64,000 bases of DNA, from NCBI GenBank assembly GCA_004194705.1, contig SADC01000400.1:1-64000 (forward strand). The letters run 5' to 3'. Origin of the DNA: Ditylenchus dipsaci (Eukaryota > Nematoda > Chromadorea > Rhabditida > Anguinidae). The notes below the pieces were generated by a model. The model had not been told where the DNA came from, ran no database searches, and saw only the letters and a program-made list of their open reading frames with translations. Shown in pieces: positions 21,219 through 33,295 of this stretch. The position numbers and the translations under genes were made by a program. Positions within the stretch are counted from its first letter, which is position 1. The number at the start of each line of letters is the position of its first letter.

Positions 21219-23875
21219 GTGTTCAGTGTCAATACAGTCTTTTCACGACCAATTTGGTAGCAAATAAAACTTTTGCTGTTCCTCTATCCAACAAAAAAGA
21301 GATCTTGTCTAAATTGAAAAAAAAATAAAATTTTATAGAATTTTCAAAGACTGCGAAATACTTGCACCACCCTGCATTTTATCTTTTGTGTAACAAATTG
21401 TATGTGCTGTTTAAGCGTTTCCCACTTTTCGAATTCGCAACTTTTCTGAACAGTTTGAAAAATGGAAAGTGGAGGAAACGCTTCTACACTCTATTTAGCA
21501 ACTTTATTTGTTTCAATGTCTGTTTTGTAGGAAAAGCTGTATTAGTATTTCGTAGCTCCGCAGTATTTTCAGAAGTAGTTGTACAAAATGAGACAATATA
21601 AAATAATCAAATAAGTCAATAATTTAAACAAAACTACATCGCTTTTAAGCATTTCTGACCATATTAAGCGAATTTTTGTACAGTAAGTAGGAACCCCAGA
21701 GAGGGTCGTCGCCACCTGGGCTGGAGTGTAAGGGCAGTGCTTCTCCAGGTAGCGCAAACTAAAATTGAAACACATTATTCAAGAAACTTTTTGCTTTTAA
21801 CATTTATTTCGACTGTCTTAAGATTTATGAGCTTATTGTAAAATAGCGTTTTGGATACTTTTATAAAAATAAAAAACCTACACAGCCATTTTGTCTTGCC
21901 TAACTAGTCTGGGCGAGAATTCCACCAACACTTCAAGGAAAGATAGACTTTGAGGCTTGGTATTCTTCTTTCTGGTTCTCTTGACCTCTTCAAGTCCAAG
22001 CATGAGATATACCGTCTCTTAAACATGTTGTGTGTGTCTTTAATTATAGTGGCTAAATTTAAAAAAGTACTTGTGGATCATAGCAACTGCGTCCCGGTCT
22101 TGACATTGTCAGGTCCAAACGATAGACCAAATCTTCTGGCCAAGTCTTTTAAGCTGCCGAACTCTTCCGAGTTTGGATCTACATATTGACTTGCTGACAG
22201 AGCCTTGAAAATAGGTAAACTTTTAGAAGTGAAGAATTCGGCGGAGCTCTCCTCATAAATATAATTTCAGCAATAAAATTCACCCTCAATTCTTCATAGG
22301 AAGTTATCAGAGCCAAAATGGCGGCTTTAGCTGCTGAAACTTTGTCCAATTCTTTGCATTTTTGGAGCAAATGCTTGAGGATGTCACCAAAGTCATTGTA
22401 GAACTGAAAAGCAAAGGCATATTGAAACTTGGAAAGCCAAAATTTTCAAAATGTTTGTTTGTAGGACCGTAGTCAAGTAGTCCCGAAAATCAAAGCTAGT
22501 AGCAGAATTCAGAGGTCTAAAAAGTCAGGAAACCAGATGTCAGAAATCGACTCCAGCCCTCGTATAAACCGATTTTTTGTAAATTCTTCGACTTACCTAC
22601 CACACGGGCATTTACCTACTTACTAGGTGGTTTAACCAGTTTCAACAACTGTCAAAACTTATTAGTGCTACGAAAAAGCTTTTTGTGGCACAACCACTTT
22701 TTCGTACATTTTAAGCTTTTCGTAAACTAAATCGACTTAACCCCAACTTATTGACCTACACATTAGTCACATCCCCACCTCAAATGCAAAAACGAATTTG
22801 ATGCTGTGGGGGGGGGGGGGTATACTCACTCATATCACTCCACTACCTTGATTTTCTGAATAGCTACTCTCCCGGCCATATGCACATACCTTGGTATAGT
22901 GTCTGAGCACCAGAGAGGCATCGATCACAGGCAACACACCGTAGATTATAAGCTTGCAGTACTGGCCAAGCAGATTCCTCCTTTTGTACATTAACTGGAT
23001 CTGGGTGTGTTGGTCCATGTTTTGGACTGGAAAAAAATTCTTGGATTATTTAGTTGTCTAGTGATATATTTACCAATTTGACTTACAACTTTCCTCTTCC
23101 TGGGATACAAAGCAGTTATCCACCACAAATGAGTTGATCCTGTGAGTAGACTCAGCATCCAGTTTGACTTGAAGGGACTGTAAAAGCTCATGTTCAGGAA
23201 AATCAGCCGCCAACTTGCTGTTGAACATGATCAGAGCATCGCAGAGGCACAAGTAGGCCTGCAATTTTACGGTATATGCTCGAGCTTTTGTGAGTAAAAA
23301 CAGTTTTGCAAGCATTTTTCGGCGGAGAATCGGAAAAGTCGCAGAATCAGACAGCGCATCCCGAAATCAAGAGGGTCAAGAACGCACACTAACCTCAAAA
23401 TTTTCAGTACCAAAACTGGTATAACAACATAATGGCAGCTGTTGGCATATACAGTATTTTTTTAAATTATAATGTTGCACCACAGCTGTCCAGCTAAAAG
23501 CTTTTTAAGCGTGAAACAGGCTAGCTGAGCACGAATTTTGCGACCTATCGAGCTAAGAACCCTGCAAGTTTCTAGGGTGCGCCAAACTTGATTCAATAGC
23601 AAATGTTGATCTATCTTGAAAATACATGGTCCTCCCACAATTTTGGAACACATCTGAAAAATTTATAGATTTTAAAAAACCGCATTTTGGCAAACGGCAT
23701 TTTTAGGCGTGCGGTTGCTTGCAGATGAATTTTACGTCGATTTGGATGCATTCAAATTCAATGGTGTTTTTTTCATACTCAAGCAAGCTTTATTTATTTC
23801 TGCTGGCTTGTTGTTTGTTAGTGAAGTTACGGTCGGTCTATTTCGACCCTGGTTTTAGGCAATCTAGTCAGGCTA

Positions 23876-24077
23876 CAGTCTACTCTCGTTAAACTGGCAC
23901 TCCAATAAACTGGCACCCTCGATAAACTGGCACTTTGAAAAAGCCCTATTTGGCTGGCCGACAGAGAAATTAGGCAAAGTAACATCCCACTAAACTGGCA
24001 CCCCGATAAACTGGCACCCCCGATAAACTGGCACCCCAGGCTGGTCCCAGGGGTGCCAGTTTATCGAGAGTAGACTG
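23876..24077. repeat. Pogo/Tigger-like short element, block A1
   Basis: The ends CAGTCTACTCTCGTTAAACT and GAGAGTAGACTG are inverse and flanked by TA. The copy-specific word AAACTGGCACC appears about seven times, spaced by CCCGAT or CTCGAT, with its inverse GGTGCCAGTTTATC inside the right end. It lies just upstream of eS10 and inside a STAG intron. Equivalent copies are at 35,972-36,174 and 57,692-57,895. Confidence 0.7.
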
Positions 24078-24162
24078 TATATGTATCATAAAAGCTTGAC
24101 ATTTTAATTTTAGTTGAAAGCTTGATTTGCTCTTGAAAGTATTCCGTTCAAAAAGTAGCAAG

Positions 24163-24942
24163 ATGTTGATGCCAAAAGCTGACCGAAAGAAGATCTACGA
24201 GCATTTGTTCGAGGACGGCGTCTGCATCGCTAAGCAGGACTACAATCTGAAGTCGCATCCCGAAATCAAGGGCGTCAAGAACCTCTATGTCATCAAAGCT
24301 TTGAAGGTTGGGTTTTCACTTTTTGGTTTGTCAGTTTTACGCTGTAAACATCGGGAATATTTACCAAACCTTGTACGACCATCATTTGATCAAGGCATGA
24401 CTGTTACCGAACATAGAAGACTTGTAATATAAGCGTGGAAGTGTGTGCCCAAGACTTCTGGTTTATTTGCAAGCAACATTTCAACACATATTTCATTCCA
24501 ATATGCACTTTCTATTGTCTACGTCTGTTCTATCATTTCCTTGTTTACAGAGTCTGGTATCGCGTGGTCTAGTCAAGGAGCAATTCGCATGGCGCCATTA
24601 CTACTTTTTCTTGAATGCTGACGGTATTGCCTATCTTCGTGAACAGCTCGGCCTTCCTGAAGATGTCTTCCAGCTACGCACAGAGTTAAGGTTGAGCAGT
24701 CGAAGTCAGGCATGCCGGAAAAGGGAGGTCGTGGTAAGTTATTTTTTGTGTACAGCGAACAAATTAATTACACTGTTCTATTAGGTTATGGAAGATCGGA
24801 GTCTGATCGCGCTGGCTATCGTCAAACCGACAAGGTGGCTGAAGCTGGGCCGGGTGCTGTCCCTGTGACTGGACATCGTGGTGGCTTTGGACGCGGCGGT
24901 GGAGAGAATGCTTCCCAGCAAGAAGAGCAAGTGCCGCAGTGA
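24163..24942 (+). CDS. RPS10: 40S ribosomal protein eS10, copy A1 (one frameshift)
   Basis: eS10 is a small-subunit protein near the mRNA entry side and beak of the ribosome. Exons: 24,163-24,306, 24,551-24,733 and 24,785-24,942. Exon 1 starts [16 protein letters not shown], the usual eS10 start. Exon 2 carries the hallmark [15 protein letters not shown], and exon 3 the Gly/Arg tail [10 protein letters not shown]. Exon 2 reads GATGTCTTCC, one T short of the A2 copy, and this shifts frame before exon 3. With that base the three exons join cleanly. An AATAAA follows at 25,009. The gene lies wholly inside a STAG intron, on the opposite strand. The frameshift may be a base-calling error. Confidence 0.85.
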
Positions 24943-25963
24943 TGTCCAATTCTTGAGAAAAAGTATTCTGCTGGAACTCTTATGTGCGTCCTTGTTTTTG
25001 TCGTTGAGAATAAATTATGTTGAAATCAATTCTTGTTTGACACTTCTGATCGAGAAATTTTCTTGTCATTCTGGGTGCATATTCGTTTCGCTAGTCTTTT
25101 TCAGGGATGGCGATTTAGCTGATTAGACACACGTCAAACGTTTTGTATTAACAAAAGTTAGAGACGGCGCTTCAGCTTTTTAGTTGCTCAGTGCCTTATT
25201 ATTTTATCGCATTGTAAGTTCGTGATGTCTGTTATGCAACATTTTGCAGCTTTTAATGTCACAGTTTTTTCTTCTGGTATGACAGCGTCAAAAGAGGATA
25301 CTTCATACAGAATGTGTTTTTCTCTGTTATAGCAAGAACCGCGGAACTCTTCTGTGTGACTGTAAACCATTTTGCAAAGTATGTATTCTACAATAATTAT
25401 GTAGTGTGGGTTTCACAAAAATTATAATCTTATAAGATTTTTTGGAAGTCGCTGATACAATATATCCCATCCTTTGTTGAAAGCTTTTCCATCTTTTCAG
25501 ATCAAAAACCAATTTTTAAACATTAAATCGTGTAAGTATTATTAAATATTACATTTTCCACTCCAGCAGCACCATCTCCCAGAATTACTTGAGTGCACAT
25601 GAGAAATTGATCTCTTCTTTTTTCAGCTTCCTGATTCCCTCCTTAATACGTTTTTATTGTCATTATCAGTCTAGAAACTCAGCATTTATCAGCCTACTTC
25701 ATTGAAGTCCTGATGTAAAGCCACGTGCTTCAGCTCCCAAACCAGGTTTTGGTATAACAAAAGCACCCTTTTTCAGCTAGATCTGCCGACTGGAACTTGT
25801 GGGAATTGTTGAGCAGGTTCAGAGTCATGTCCCAGATATCCATTTTCGAATGTCAATGGCGCTAAATTGATTAGAATTTTTAAGTAGGGATCATTTGAAA
25901 GATGGTGGGGTGAAATAGTTCTACACACATGGAATGGTAGGCCAAAGGTGAGGCCCCTAAACG

Positions 25964-26569
25964 GGGTGCACTACGTTTCACCGTCCCTATTTTCACCGTC
26001 CCTATTTTCACCGTTCACTATTTTCACCGTCACTGTTCTCACCGTCACTATTTCACCGTCACCTATTTTCACCGTCACTATTTTCACCGTTCACTAAATT
26101 CATCGTCAGCACTTCAGGACCGCTTTTTAGATCTAAATTTTTCTAAAATTTTAACAGTCTTGGTACCAAATTGTAGCCCTGAATGTCACCTACATTTTGG
26201 TACTACAAATTCTGCAAAAATAAAAAAAATTTAGAACTAAACTTTAGAAGGCGTTCAATCTCACACTTTTTTATCACGGTAGAACGCAGGGTGAGCGTCT
26301 TTTATAGTTTAGAACTAAAATGTTTCGTTTTTTTTAGAAATTGATATACCAAAATGTAGCTGACATTCAGGGCTACAATTTGGTGCCAAAACTTTAAAAA
26401 TTTCGAAAAATTCAGACCTAAAAAGCGGTCCTAAAATGCTGACGGTGAATTTAGTGAACGGTGAAAATAGTGACGGTGAAAATAGGTGACGGTGAAATAG
26501 TGACGGTGGAATTAGTGACGGTGAAAATAGTGAACGGTGAAAATAGGGACGGTGAAACGTAGTGCACCC
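25964..26569. repeat. hAT-like fold-back element, GACGGTGAAAATAG words (A1)
   Basis: Both flanks are CCTAAACG, a perfect 8-bp duplication. The ends GGGTGCACTACGTTTCACCG and GGTGAAACGTAGTGCACCC are inverse. The word CACCGTCACTATTTT recurs about eight times at the left and inverted at the right. The middle is a second, diverged pair of inverse arms around TGTAGCCCTGAATGTCA. It lies in a STAG intron. Confidence 0.75.
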
Positions 26570-28330
26570 CCTAAACGAGCCCTCTAAAATACTGAAACTT
26601 ACGCGAAAAGGGCAGTCATTTTGCGGTAGCTAGCCAGTAAAGAAGCTTCGTCCTCCTCGTCCAGCCTGTCCTCTTCCTCCTCTACAAAACGCTGCATGCC
26701 TTGTCGTAACTGGAGAGCAACTCCATCCACAAGCCTGAGTCTAGCAGGTTCGGTTTGCTGAGCTACGGCTACATTAGTGGCGAAGTGCTGAATTATTTTG
26801 GCGACGTTCCTGAGAATCTCGTCATCTGCATGCTGTTCCACAATTCTGTCTAGCATTAGCATCATTTCTTCCAGGTGCTGAAATAAATAGGACATGAAAC
26901 AATATTGAGATCAAAATTAAGGGAAGTTGAAAAATACCAATCCCAGACGAGCATTTGGATACATCTCCATTTGGAAGAACACAGGAATGGAAGTTAGGTT
27001 GGAGATTTTGGCTTGGTCAGCAATGAACTGCAAAATAATAATAATGTGATTTGCGGTGAAACATCAACGTCACAATTGAAAATCATGTCAAATTTAGGGT
27101 AAAAATTTGATCAATTTAAACAGGGGTCGAATTTTTTGGATTTTGTATTTTTTTGTAAATTATTTTGAGAAAAAAGTAACTTATTTGATTAAATAGGTAG
27201 AGCTATAGTCGGGTACCTTTTTCGGAAAAAAAACTCGAAAACCGTGAAATTTTCAGGCTTCAAGTCTGGATCAGGGTATCCGACTCAAAAATTTCAGGTA
27301 CTTGACAATCCTAAACACATTGCTTATAAATTCAGATTTCACATTTTTCATTTAGCTAGTTCTACTTTGGATATTTAACAAACTGTTAGGTAAGTGAAAT
27401 AACTGTTTTAAGCAAAAATGTCAAAGATTTACCCTAGCTAACAATTTAGGTGGAGCAGGTATGAAGACTTCCGAGATTCTGGCCCTCTCTTCCACAAGGT
27501 ATCGGGCATCTTTGGTTGAGGCCACAGGTCCTCTTTTAGGGTTTGTCCGGCCGATGGGATTTTCTCCGGGGCTGCTTGCTTGACTGCACAACACATGATC
27601 TCAATCAGCTCTGTGTCATAGCGATCGGCTAAAGCATCAAGGTACATCTCTTCCATTAAACTCTGACTTACAGTCATCATTTAGTAGCATATCCACCATG
27701 GTCGGCCAGTCTTTCAGCATCGGGTTGATGTCAATCAAGCATCCACCAAAAAGGCTGCATGGTTGTGCACCTCACCTCAATAAAAAAGGTGACCAGATCG
27801 AAGAGCAATTGCCGACTCTCTTGCACGTTCAGGTGGGCGACTTGAGGATCGTACTGAGAGTTGGCCTGGGTGAATACCTTGGTGTTCAGAACTCGCCGGC
27901 GGCTAGAGCTAGCGCACGATTGGTACAATAGACAATCTCGTACATTGGCACGCAGTCTTTGAGTTCCAACAGGTTGGGAAAAGCCCTGAAAATTAAGTGA
28001 TATAGGATGAATTCTTACGGTTTGTAGTAATCAAGGATGAGAATTTGAGAAGCTGCCCGTTTTAATACGTTTTTTTGGTCAAGCCCGGGTGTTAATGAGG
28101 TGACTGGTGACTGCAAATTAGTTATGGCGGCTGTTTGTGGTCACAATTAGTAGCAAGTGGCCACAGTCAATGGCCACATGGCTCGCCGATCGCCACAGCT
28201 AATGTTTGATTTTAATGGAATTTTCACCGAGGTGACTACCCATTGGGTGTTGCTATGACTGAATCACTAAATTACCGCAGACAGTATGCTCATTATGACC
28301 CGGGCCTTGCGCAGATAAGCGAAAATATCT

Positions 28331-28565
28331 TAAAGGGCCATTGCCACCTGTTTTGATTTGTCCCCGCCAATTCAAATTTTTTCGCCTAATCATTGAACTT
28401 CTGTACAGATTTTTCAACTTGGTTTTTAACAAAACAAGGCCTAGAATTTAATTTAGGTATAGTTTTGTTAGAAACAAGTTAAAAAAACGTACAGAAGTTC
28501 AATGATTAGGAAAAAAATTTGAATTGGCGGGGACAACCGTTGTCGGGACGGTAATGGCCCTTTAA
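28331..28565. repeat. AAAGGGCCATTGCC short element (A1)
   Basis: The ends TTAAAGGGCCATTGCC and GGTAATGGCCCTTTAA are inverse. The next inner words, TTTGTCCCCGCCAATTC and CTAATCATTGAACTTCTGTA, also recur inverted. A lone half copy lies near 30,008-30,060 with ACGGTTGTCCCCGCCAATTC. It lies in a STAG intron. Confidence 0.65.
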
Positions 28566-29717
28566 GGGTCCGAATTTTCAAACAAAATTTTGAAAAATCA
28601 GCTTATCAGGGGACCTTCAAAAGTGTTATTTTTCAAAAACCTCAGGGAAAGATTATTTTTGCAGATTCCTGTAGAGCTCCCGAAGTTATATAACGAAGTG
28701 CTGCCTCTTTTTCAAAAGCCCGTTACGGCCATCTGCCGGAACCTTTGCCAAATTTGCGAAAAAATCTCTTACTGAGGTCTTTGAAAAATAATACTTCTGA
28801 AGGTTCCCTGCTTAGTTGCTGAGATATGAACAAAGCCAACCATGATGTCGGTTATTATCTGACTCTTGCTTGATAACTAAGATACTTTTAAAAATTATTA
28901 CGTAACTTTGGTTCTTGGAGTGCTTTTGGCCATTAGAATTATTTCATGGAACAATATTTTCGAAAAATGTACTAGGATCCCACTTTTGTCTTATTTATAG
29001 AACAGGGTTGCCAAATCTGATATCGCTAGCTCAGAATAACCTTTTTGTTTTAAAAATTCTGATCCCCGACTTTACTAACGGTTTGTTTTGCAGTCCTTAC
29101 CTGTATATAAAAGTCATTAGCTGACAAGACTTAATAGCCACTTCAGTGTCACTGTCCATAACCATGCTGACCAGACGGTCCTTGAACTTGTTGGTGAATA
29201 GTTCTAACTTGTTGATGAGATCATGGTGGCCGTACAGGGTCAGCAGTGAGGTGATGCATTTGAGGCGCACATCAGCAAACTAAATTTTTTATTAATAAAA
29301 ATTATCGATTTTAGTCTCCAGCTAAATACTTAGGCATGTTTATTGTTAAAAAGTGTGTGACTAAGAATGTCCGATATTTGAGAGGCATAATCATCAATTA
29401 CTAACATCGTTTTGCCAGCTAATAACAAGTCCAGCCTCTCACTAGTGCCCATTTGCCGGAGCTTCGCTTTTTCGGTCTCCACTTGGATGGCGTTCTTTTC
29501 TTTGAGTCTCACCAAGTCGACGACCATCTACGATGGCTGAGGAAACTTCATGGCTGAAATTTGAATAGTTTCAGTCTATTCTCGAATGCTTCGTGAAACA
29601 CGGTATTGTCAACCCAATGAGAATTTTGGTCTTTCATTGTGAATGATCTCGATTTGATTTTGTAAGTTCTTATTCCCGAAGAAAAAAAATAATATCAAAT
29701 TCGTAAAATGGTAGATG

Positions 29718-29859
29718 TAGGGTTGTCGAGCCGAAGGCTCGAAATCGAACTTCGTCTCGAAAGTTCGATTTTTTTCGAACTTCGACGCGAGCCGAAGGCT
29801 CTAAACTTTCGAGCTGCTTCGAGCCGAAGGCTCGAAATTTCGAAGGCTCGACAACCCTA
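29718..29859. repeat. hAT-like short element, TCGAGCCGAAGGCTCGA words (A1)
   Basis: It starts TAGGGTTGTCGAGCCGAAGG and ends AGGCTCGACAACCCTA. Flanks GGTAGATG and GTTAGATG agree at 7 of 8 bases. The interior is built of CGAGCCGAAGGCTCGAA palindromes and TCGAACTTCG. The twin in A2 is at 41,834-41,975. Confidence 0.6.
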
Positions 29860-30420
29860 GTTAGATGCAACCTCTATATAAAACGAAGACAATACATAAA
29901 TTGCTTAAAAGTAAATGTGGCAAAAGGCCGTTGGTAGGTTTTTGGGACATTTTTTCATATTCGCACCTATTTCTGTTTTTTCCGGTAATTTTGATTTTGT
30001 TCTTTCATTAAAGGCCATTGCCGTCCCGACACGGTTGTCCCCGCCAATTCAAATTTTTTTCTTTATCGTTTGGATTTACGTACGAGATCAAAAGTTGTAA
30101 TTTTAAAAGCTAATATATCGGCGCGTAATATTATAAAACATTTAGCATATTTTTCGAACAGCTTCGCAACACGACCCGTCAAACTTGAATTTCATAGCAC
30201 TAGGAAACTTTCGTGCCAAAGACCAATTTCCAAAAAAATAATTGATTTCATTTTTTTTCTTTCTGGTCGGAAATTTCTCTTATCGCTGTAACTATTGTAG
30301 CATTTGGTCTCAAAAAATTTGATGCATTCTCAGTTTTCGAATGATACCTATGTTTATTTCAAATTTTCTATGTTTAAATGAAAGAATTTTAACAATAACC
30401 TGAATTTTAACCTGAAGCAC

Positions 30421-30539
30421 CTTGTGCAACCAATTCTCAAGTCCCTCTCCGTCTCGTCACACGCCTTAGGATCAATTACACCCAGGGTGGCCAGAGCTTC
30501 CCACTTACGGATGATGGACAGCCGCAAGCCATGCTTACG
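30421..30539 (-). CDS. Unassigned exon between STAG and eS7 (A1)
   Basis: This is the A1 equivalent of the exon at 44,326-44,448. It is bounded by an AG acceptor and a GTGCTT donor on the minus strand and encodes the same start, RKHGLRLSIIRKWEALATLG. It is four bases shorter than A2 near its 3' end, so the two copies disagree after ACDETER. I do not recognise the family. The exon lies upstream of STAG and downstream of eS7 on the same strand and could belong to either side or to a third gene. Confidence 0.35.
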
Positions 30540-30720
30540 CTAAGCCATATATAGAAGAAGTACCGCAATGGTGGTCCAGCCAGAAATGCACACTTTTGCA
30601 GGATTATTCCGTACTTGCGGACTTGCTATACAAGAGCTCACAGACATGCTTATCCCTTCCATCTATTTTTTATATGAAAAGAAGATAAAGGTAAGGAATC
30701 ACCGGGCAGGTGTTTGCATA

Positions 30721-30959
30721 CCGTATTATCTCTAATAAGCCCCACCCCTCGTTCAAAATCGTGTTTTTGTCATTGTGTTTTTGACCTATTTTTTAGAGAC
30801 TTCTTCCAAGCAAGTTACCACTCATTTTGTAGCTAGTGAGATGAGCTACAAAATGAGTGGTAACTTGCCTGGAAGAATTCTCTAAAAAATAGGTCAAAAA
30901 CACAATGCCACAAACACGATTTTGAACGAGCGGGGTGGGGTCTTATTAGAGATAATACG
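30721..30959. repeat. CCGTATTTTCTC-type element, fully palindromic form (A1)
   Basis: It starts CCGTATTATCTCTAATAAGC after TA and ends TTATTAGAGATAATACG. The halves are inverse throughout: AAGTTACCACTCATTTTGTA on the left and its complement on the right. It matches the 1,800-2,030 element inside as well as at the ends. Here the word is AAGCCCCACCCC. Confidence 0.7.
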
Positions 30960-31538
30960 TGAAAGTCCATATACAAGCAGACTGAACCCGCTTGAAAAAG
31001 CAATATCCGAAAAATTTCCTGTTTCTTTAGTAAGTTTTACGAATTTTTGAAATTAAAAAAAAAATTTACTACGCGATATTCCCACAATAAAACGTATCTT
31101 ATTCAGGCATGTGCAAATCATTTTAACAAGATTGTTTGAAATTATGGCGGTTGGTATCCCAAAATTTTCGGCGTATTATAATAGTTTTTTCGATCTGTTT
31201 GATTAAGGGCATCCATTGACCTGACGTACAGTTGGCAAAAAAGCCAGTTAACTGCGGCTAACAACTGTACACAGACATTTTGATGCATACTTGGTCAAGA
31301 CCGTTCGCGACTGGCCATCTACAGCAACGCTCAGGACGCCCCCCACTCGCTATCACAATAAAAGGCTCCACAATTATTAGCAAACGAAAAATTTGTAAAA
31401 CCTCAAACTTTTCATAGTATGTACTTAGAATTTAAGGCACGGCTGGCCGAATAAAATCTATACTAACAAACAGGTACTGGAACACAAATTTATATGGAAC
31501 ACTACATCTTCTAACAAGTGTACACACATAACAGCAAT

Positions 31539-32225
31539 TTACTGGAAGAGAGGCTCTGGAAACTCGAAGACCACTTCTTTGCCCGTCAAACGCTTGTAAA
31601 CATACGAGAAAGTGTCCACTTTGTGCTCCACATTTGTCTGCTGCGACTTGTCCAGATGCACCTTGAAGAGGCTTGCCATCTAGCTGTAAGAGAGTGCGAC
31701 GCCCAACCACCTCAGCCGGAAAGACCATGTCAGAAAGAATTGCATCGTGCACGGCAGTCAGGGTACGGCTTCGAGGGCGCTTCTGCTTTATCGGCTTTCG
31801 GTTCTTTCCACGCATCGGTTTCTCAAGGATTCGACGCTGAATCAAATTGATGCTAACATATGAAAAGATAACAAAAAATCACCCACCTTGGCAACAATCA
31901 AAATGTGTGTGCCACTGAACTTCTTTTCCAATTCGCGAACCAGCTTTGGGTGTATCTTCTGGAAGTCTCGGAGCTGAGGAACTGGAACGTAGATCACAAT
32001 GCACTTTTTATCACCGAAAGCGTAGTCCTGAAAGACAATGGTTATGAATAAAGTCAGATGCAGTCAGTGACAGTACCTGAGCTCCAACAGCATAGAGCTC
32101 GCTCAACTGACCTTCATGTCGCCCGCAGTGGAAGAAAGCTCCGCCAAAGCATTGCCGATTGTACTTTCTAGCTCAGTAGCGCTGCCTCCATCGCTTTTGA
32201 CCAACTTTCCAACTGCGATCACCAT
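31539..32225 (-). pseudogene. RPS7: 40S ribosomal protein eS7, frameshifted copy (A1)
   Basis: The minus-strand exons match the intact A2 gene: exon 1 at 32,077-32,225, exon 2 at 31,887-32,027 and exon 3 at 31,539-31,836. Exon 2 is unbroken. Exon 1 lacks one C in the run GACCC and exon 3 is two bases short around the [10 protein letters not shown] region, so both shift frame. [18 protein letters not shown] is still readable at the start of exon 3. With A2 intact 14 kb away, this is either a decaying duplicate or a consensus error. Confidence 0.8.
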
Positions 32226-32769
32226 TTTGCAGAAGCGAGCAAGAATAACTAAACAATCATCAAACGTTAATAACCTGATCGTTTTACAAAGTCGAGAGGA
32301 AAGAAATTGCGCTCTGGCAAGTGGCTAGGAAGTTTCCAAATCACAATATAATGCACAACGTAGCTTCCCAATGAAGAAAAAAATTGAGACAATAATAATC
32401 AGTAATGCATGTAAAGGAAAAAATGAAAGCTAATAATTCCAGCAGCGCAACAGAAAGTGAAATGTGACGGGATTGATGCATTTAAGCAATTAAAACTTTC
32501 TATAGTGCGGTAGTTCAAAATCAAAATTCTTTTTGCTAATTCAGGCAAAACATTAGGTGCAGGGGGGTGGGCAGCGTATGTGAAGGCGGTCTCAAATATG
32601 TGCCCTAACTGCAAAATTGTTCTCGATTCTTGCATTGTATAAAGCTAGACTTTTTGCAAAAATCAATCTCCACTCGTTTACCTAAAAATTTGGTTTAGAA
32701 GGTCATTAAAAAACTTTCAAAAAATATCGTGCACATCACTAATTGGAATTGTAATTTCAAATGGTTGTG

Positions 32770-33295
32770 GTATATATATCCCCGCATATATCCCCAACAT
32801 ATATCCCTCTGACATATATCCCCCAACATATATCCCCCGCAGATATCCCCCCAGCTTATAATGTTAGAGCTTGGTTAGAGATGCGCGCACTCACTTACCT
32901 TAAACATAATTCCGAGCAAGACCCTTGATCAAAAATGCATTTAGAGGATCTTTTTGCCAGCTCCAGTGACCAAACATGGTAAAACAGGCAAAAAGTCGAA
33001 ATTTCAAAATGCCTAAAAATAAATTTTTATTAACCAGAACTAAAAATAATTACTTTTTGAGCTCCTGAGTATTTTTGGGAGCACATTTGAGCCCGTTGTA
33101 ACATGCGCTGGCCTTTAAACTGTTTCGTTAGGTCATTACGCAATTTGTATGCTGGGGGTTATCTACGGGGGGATATATGTTGGGGATATATGCTGGGGGA
33201 TATATGCTGGGGGATATATGCTGGGGGGATATATGTTGGGGGGATATATGCTGGGGGGATATATGCTGGGGGGATATATGAGGGGGGATATATAC
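32770..33295. repeat. GGGGGATATATGCTG inverted-repeat element (A1)
   Basis: The left side has GTATATATATCCCCGCATAT followed by ATATATCCCCCAAC units. The right side has about nine inverse units of GGGGGATATATGCTG, ending with GGGGATATATAC. Between them is a repeat X copy (GAGATGCGCGCACTCACTTA, near 32,879). The array creates Gly/Tyr-rich frames that are not genes. The A2 twin is at 46,707-47,239. Confidence 0.7.

Larger units (their letters stand above)
21645..29555 (-). pseudogene. STAG: Cohesin subunit SA/STAG, frameshifted copy (A1)
   Basis: Exons on the minus strand: 29,406-29,555; 29,101-29,279; about 27,672-27,985; 27,433-27,662; 26,938-27,027; 26,603-26,877; 25,698-25,861; then, after a large intron holding eS10, 23,087-23,258; 22,890-23,026; 22,284-22,403; 22,071-22,203; 21,882-21,977; 21,645-21,758. 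The order and sequence follow STAG from the STAG domain to the C-terminus ([16 protein letters not shown], then [14 protein letters not shown]). Compared with A3, single bases are missing in at least the first, third, fourth, seventh, eleventh and last exons listed. Two exon regions between the first two are deleted, as in A2. The N-terminal exons are not seen upstream. It may be a pseudogene or a badly called copy. Confidence 0.8.
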
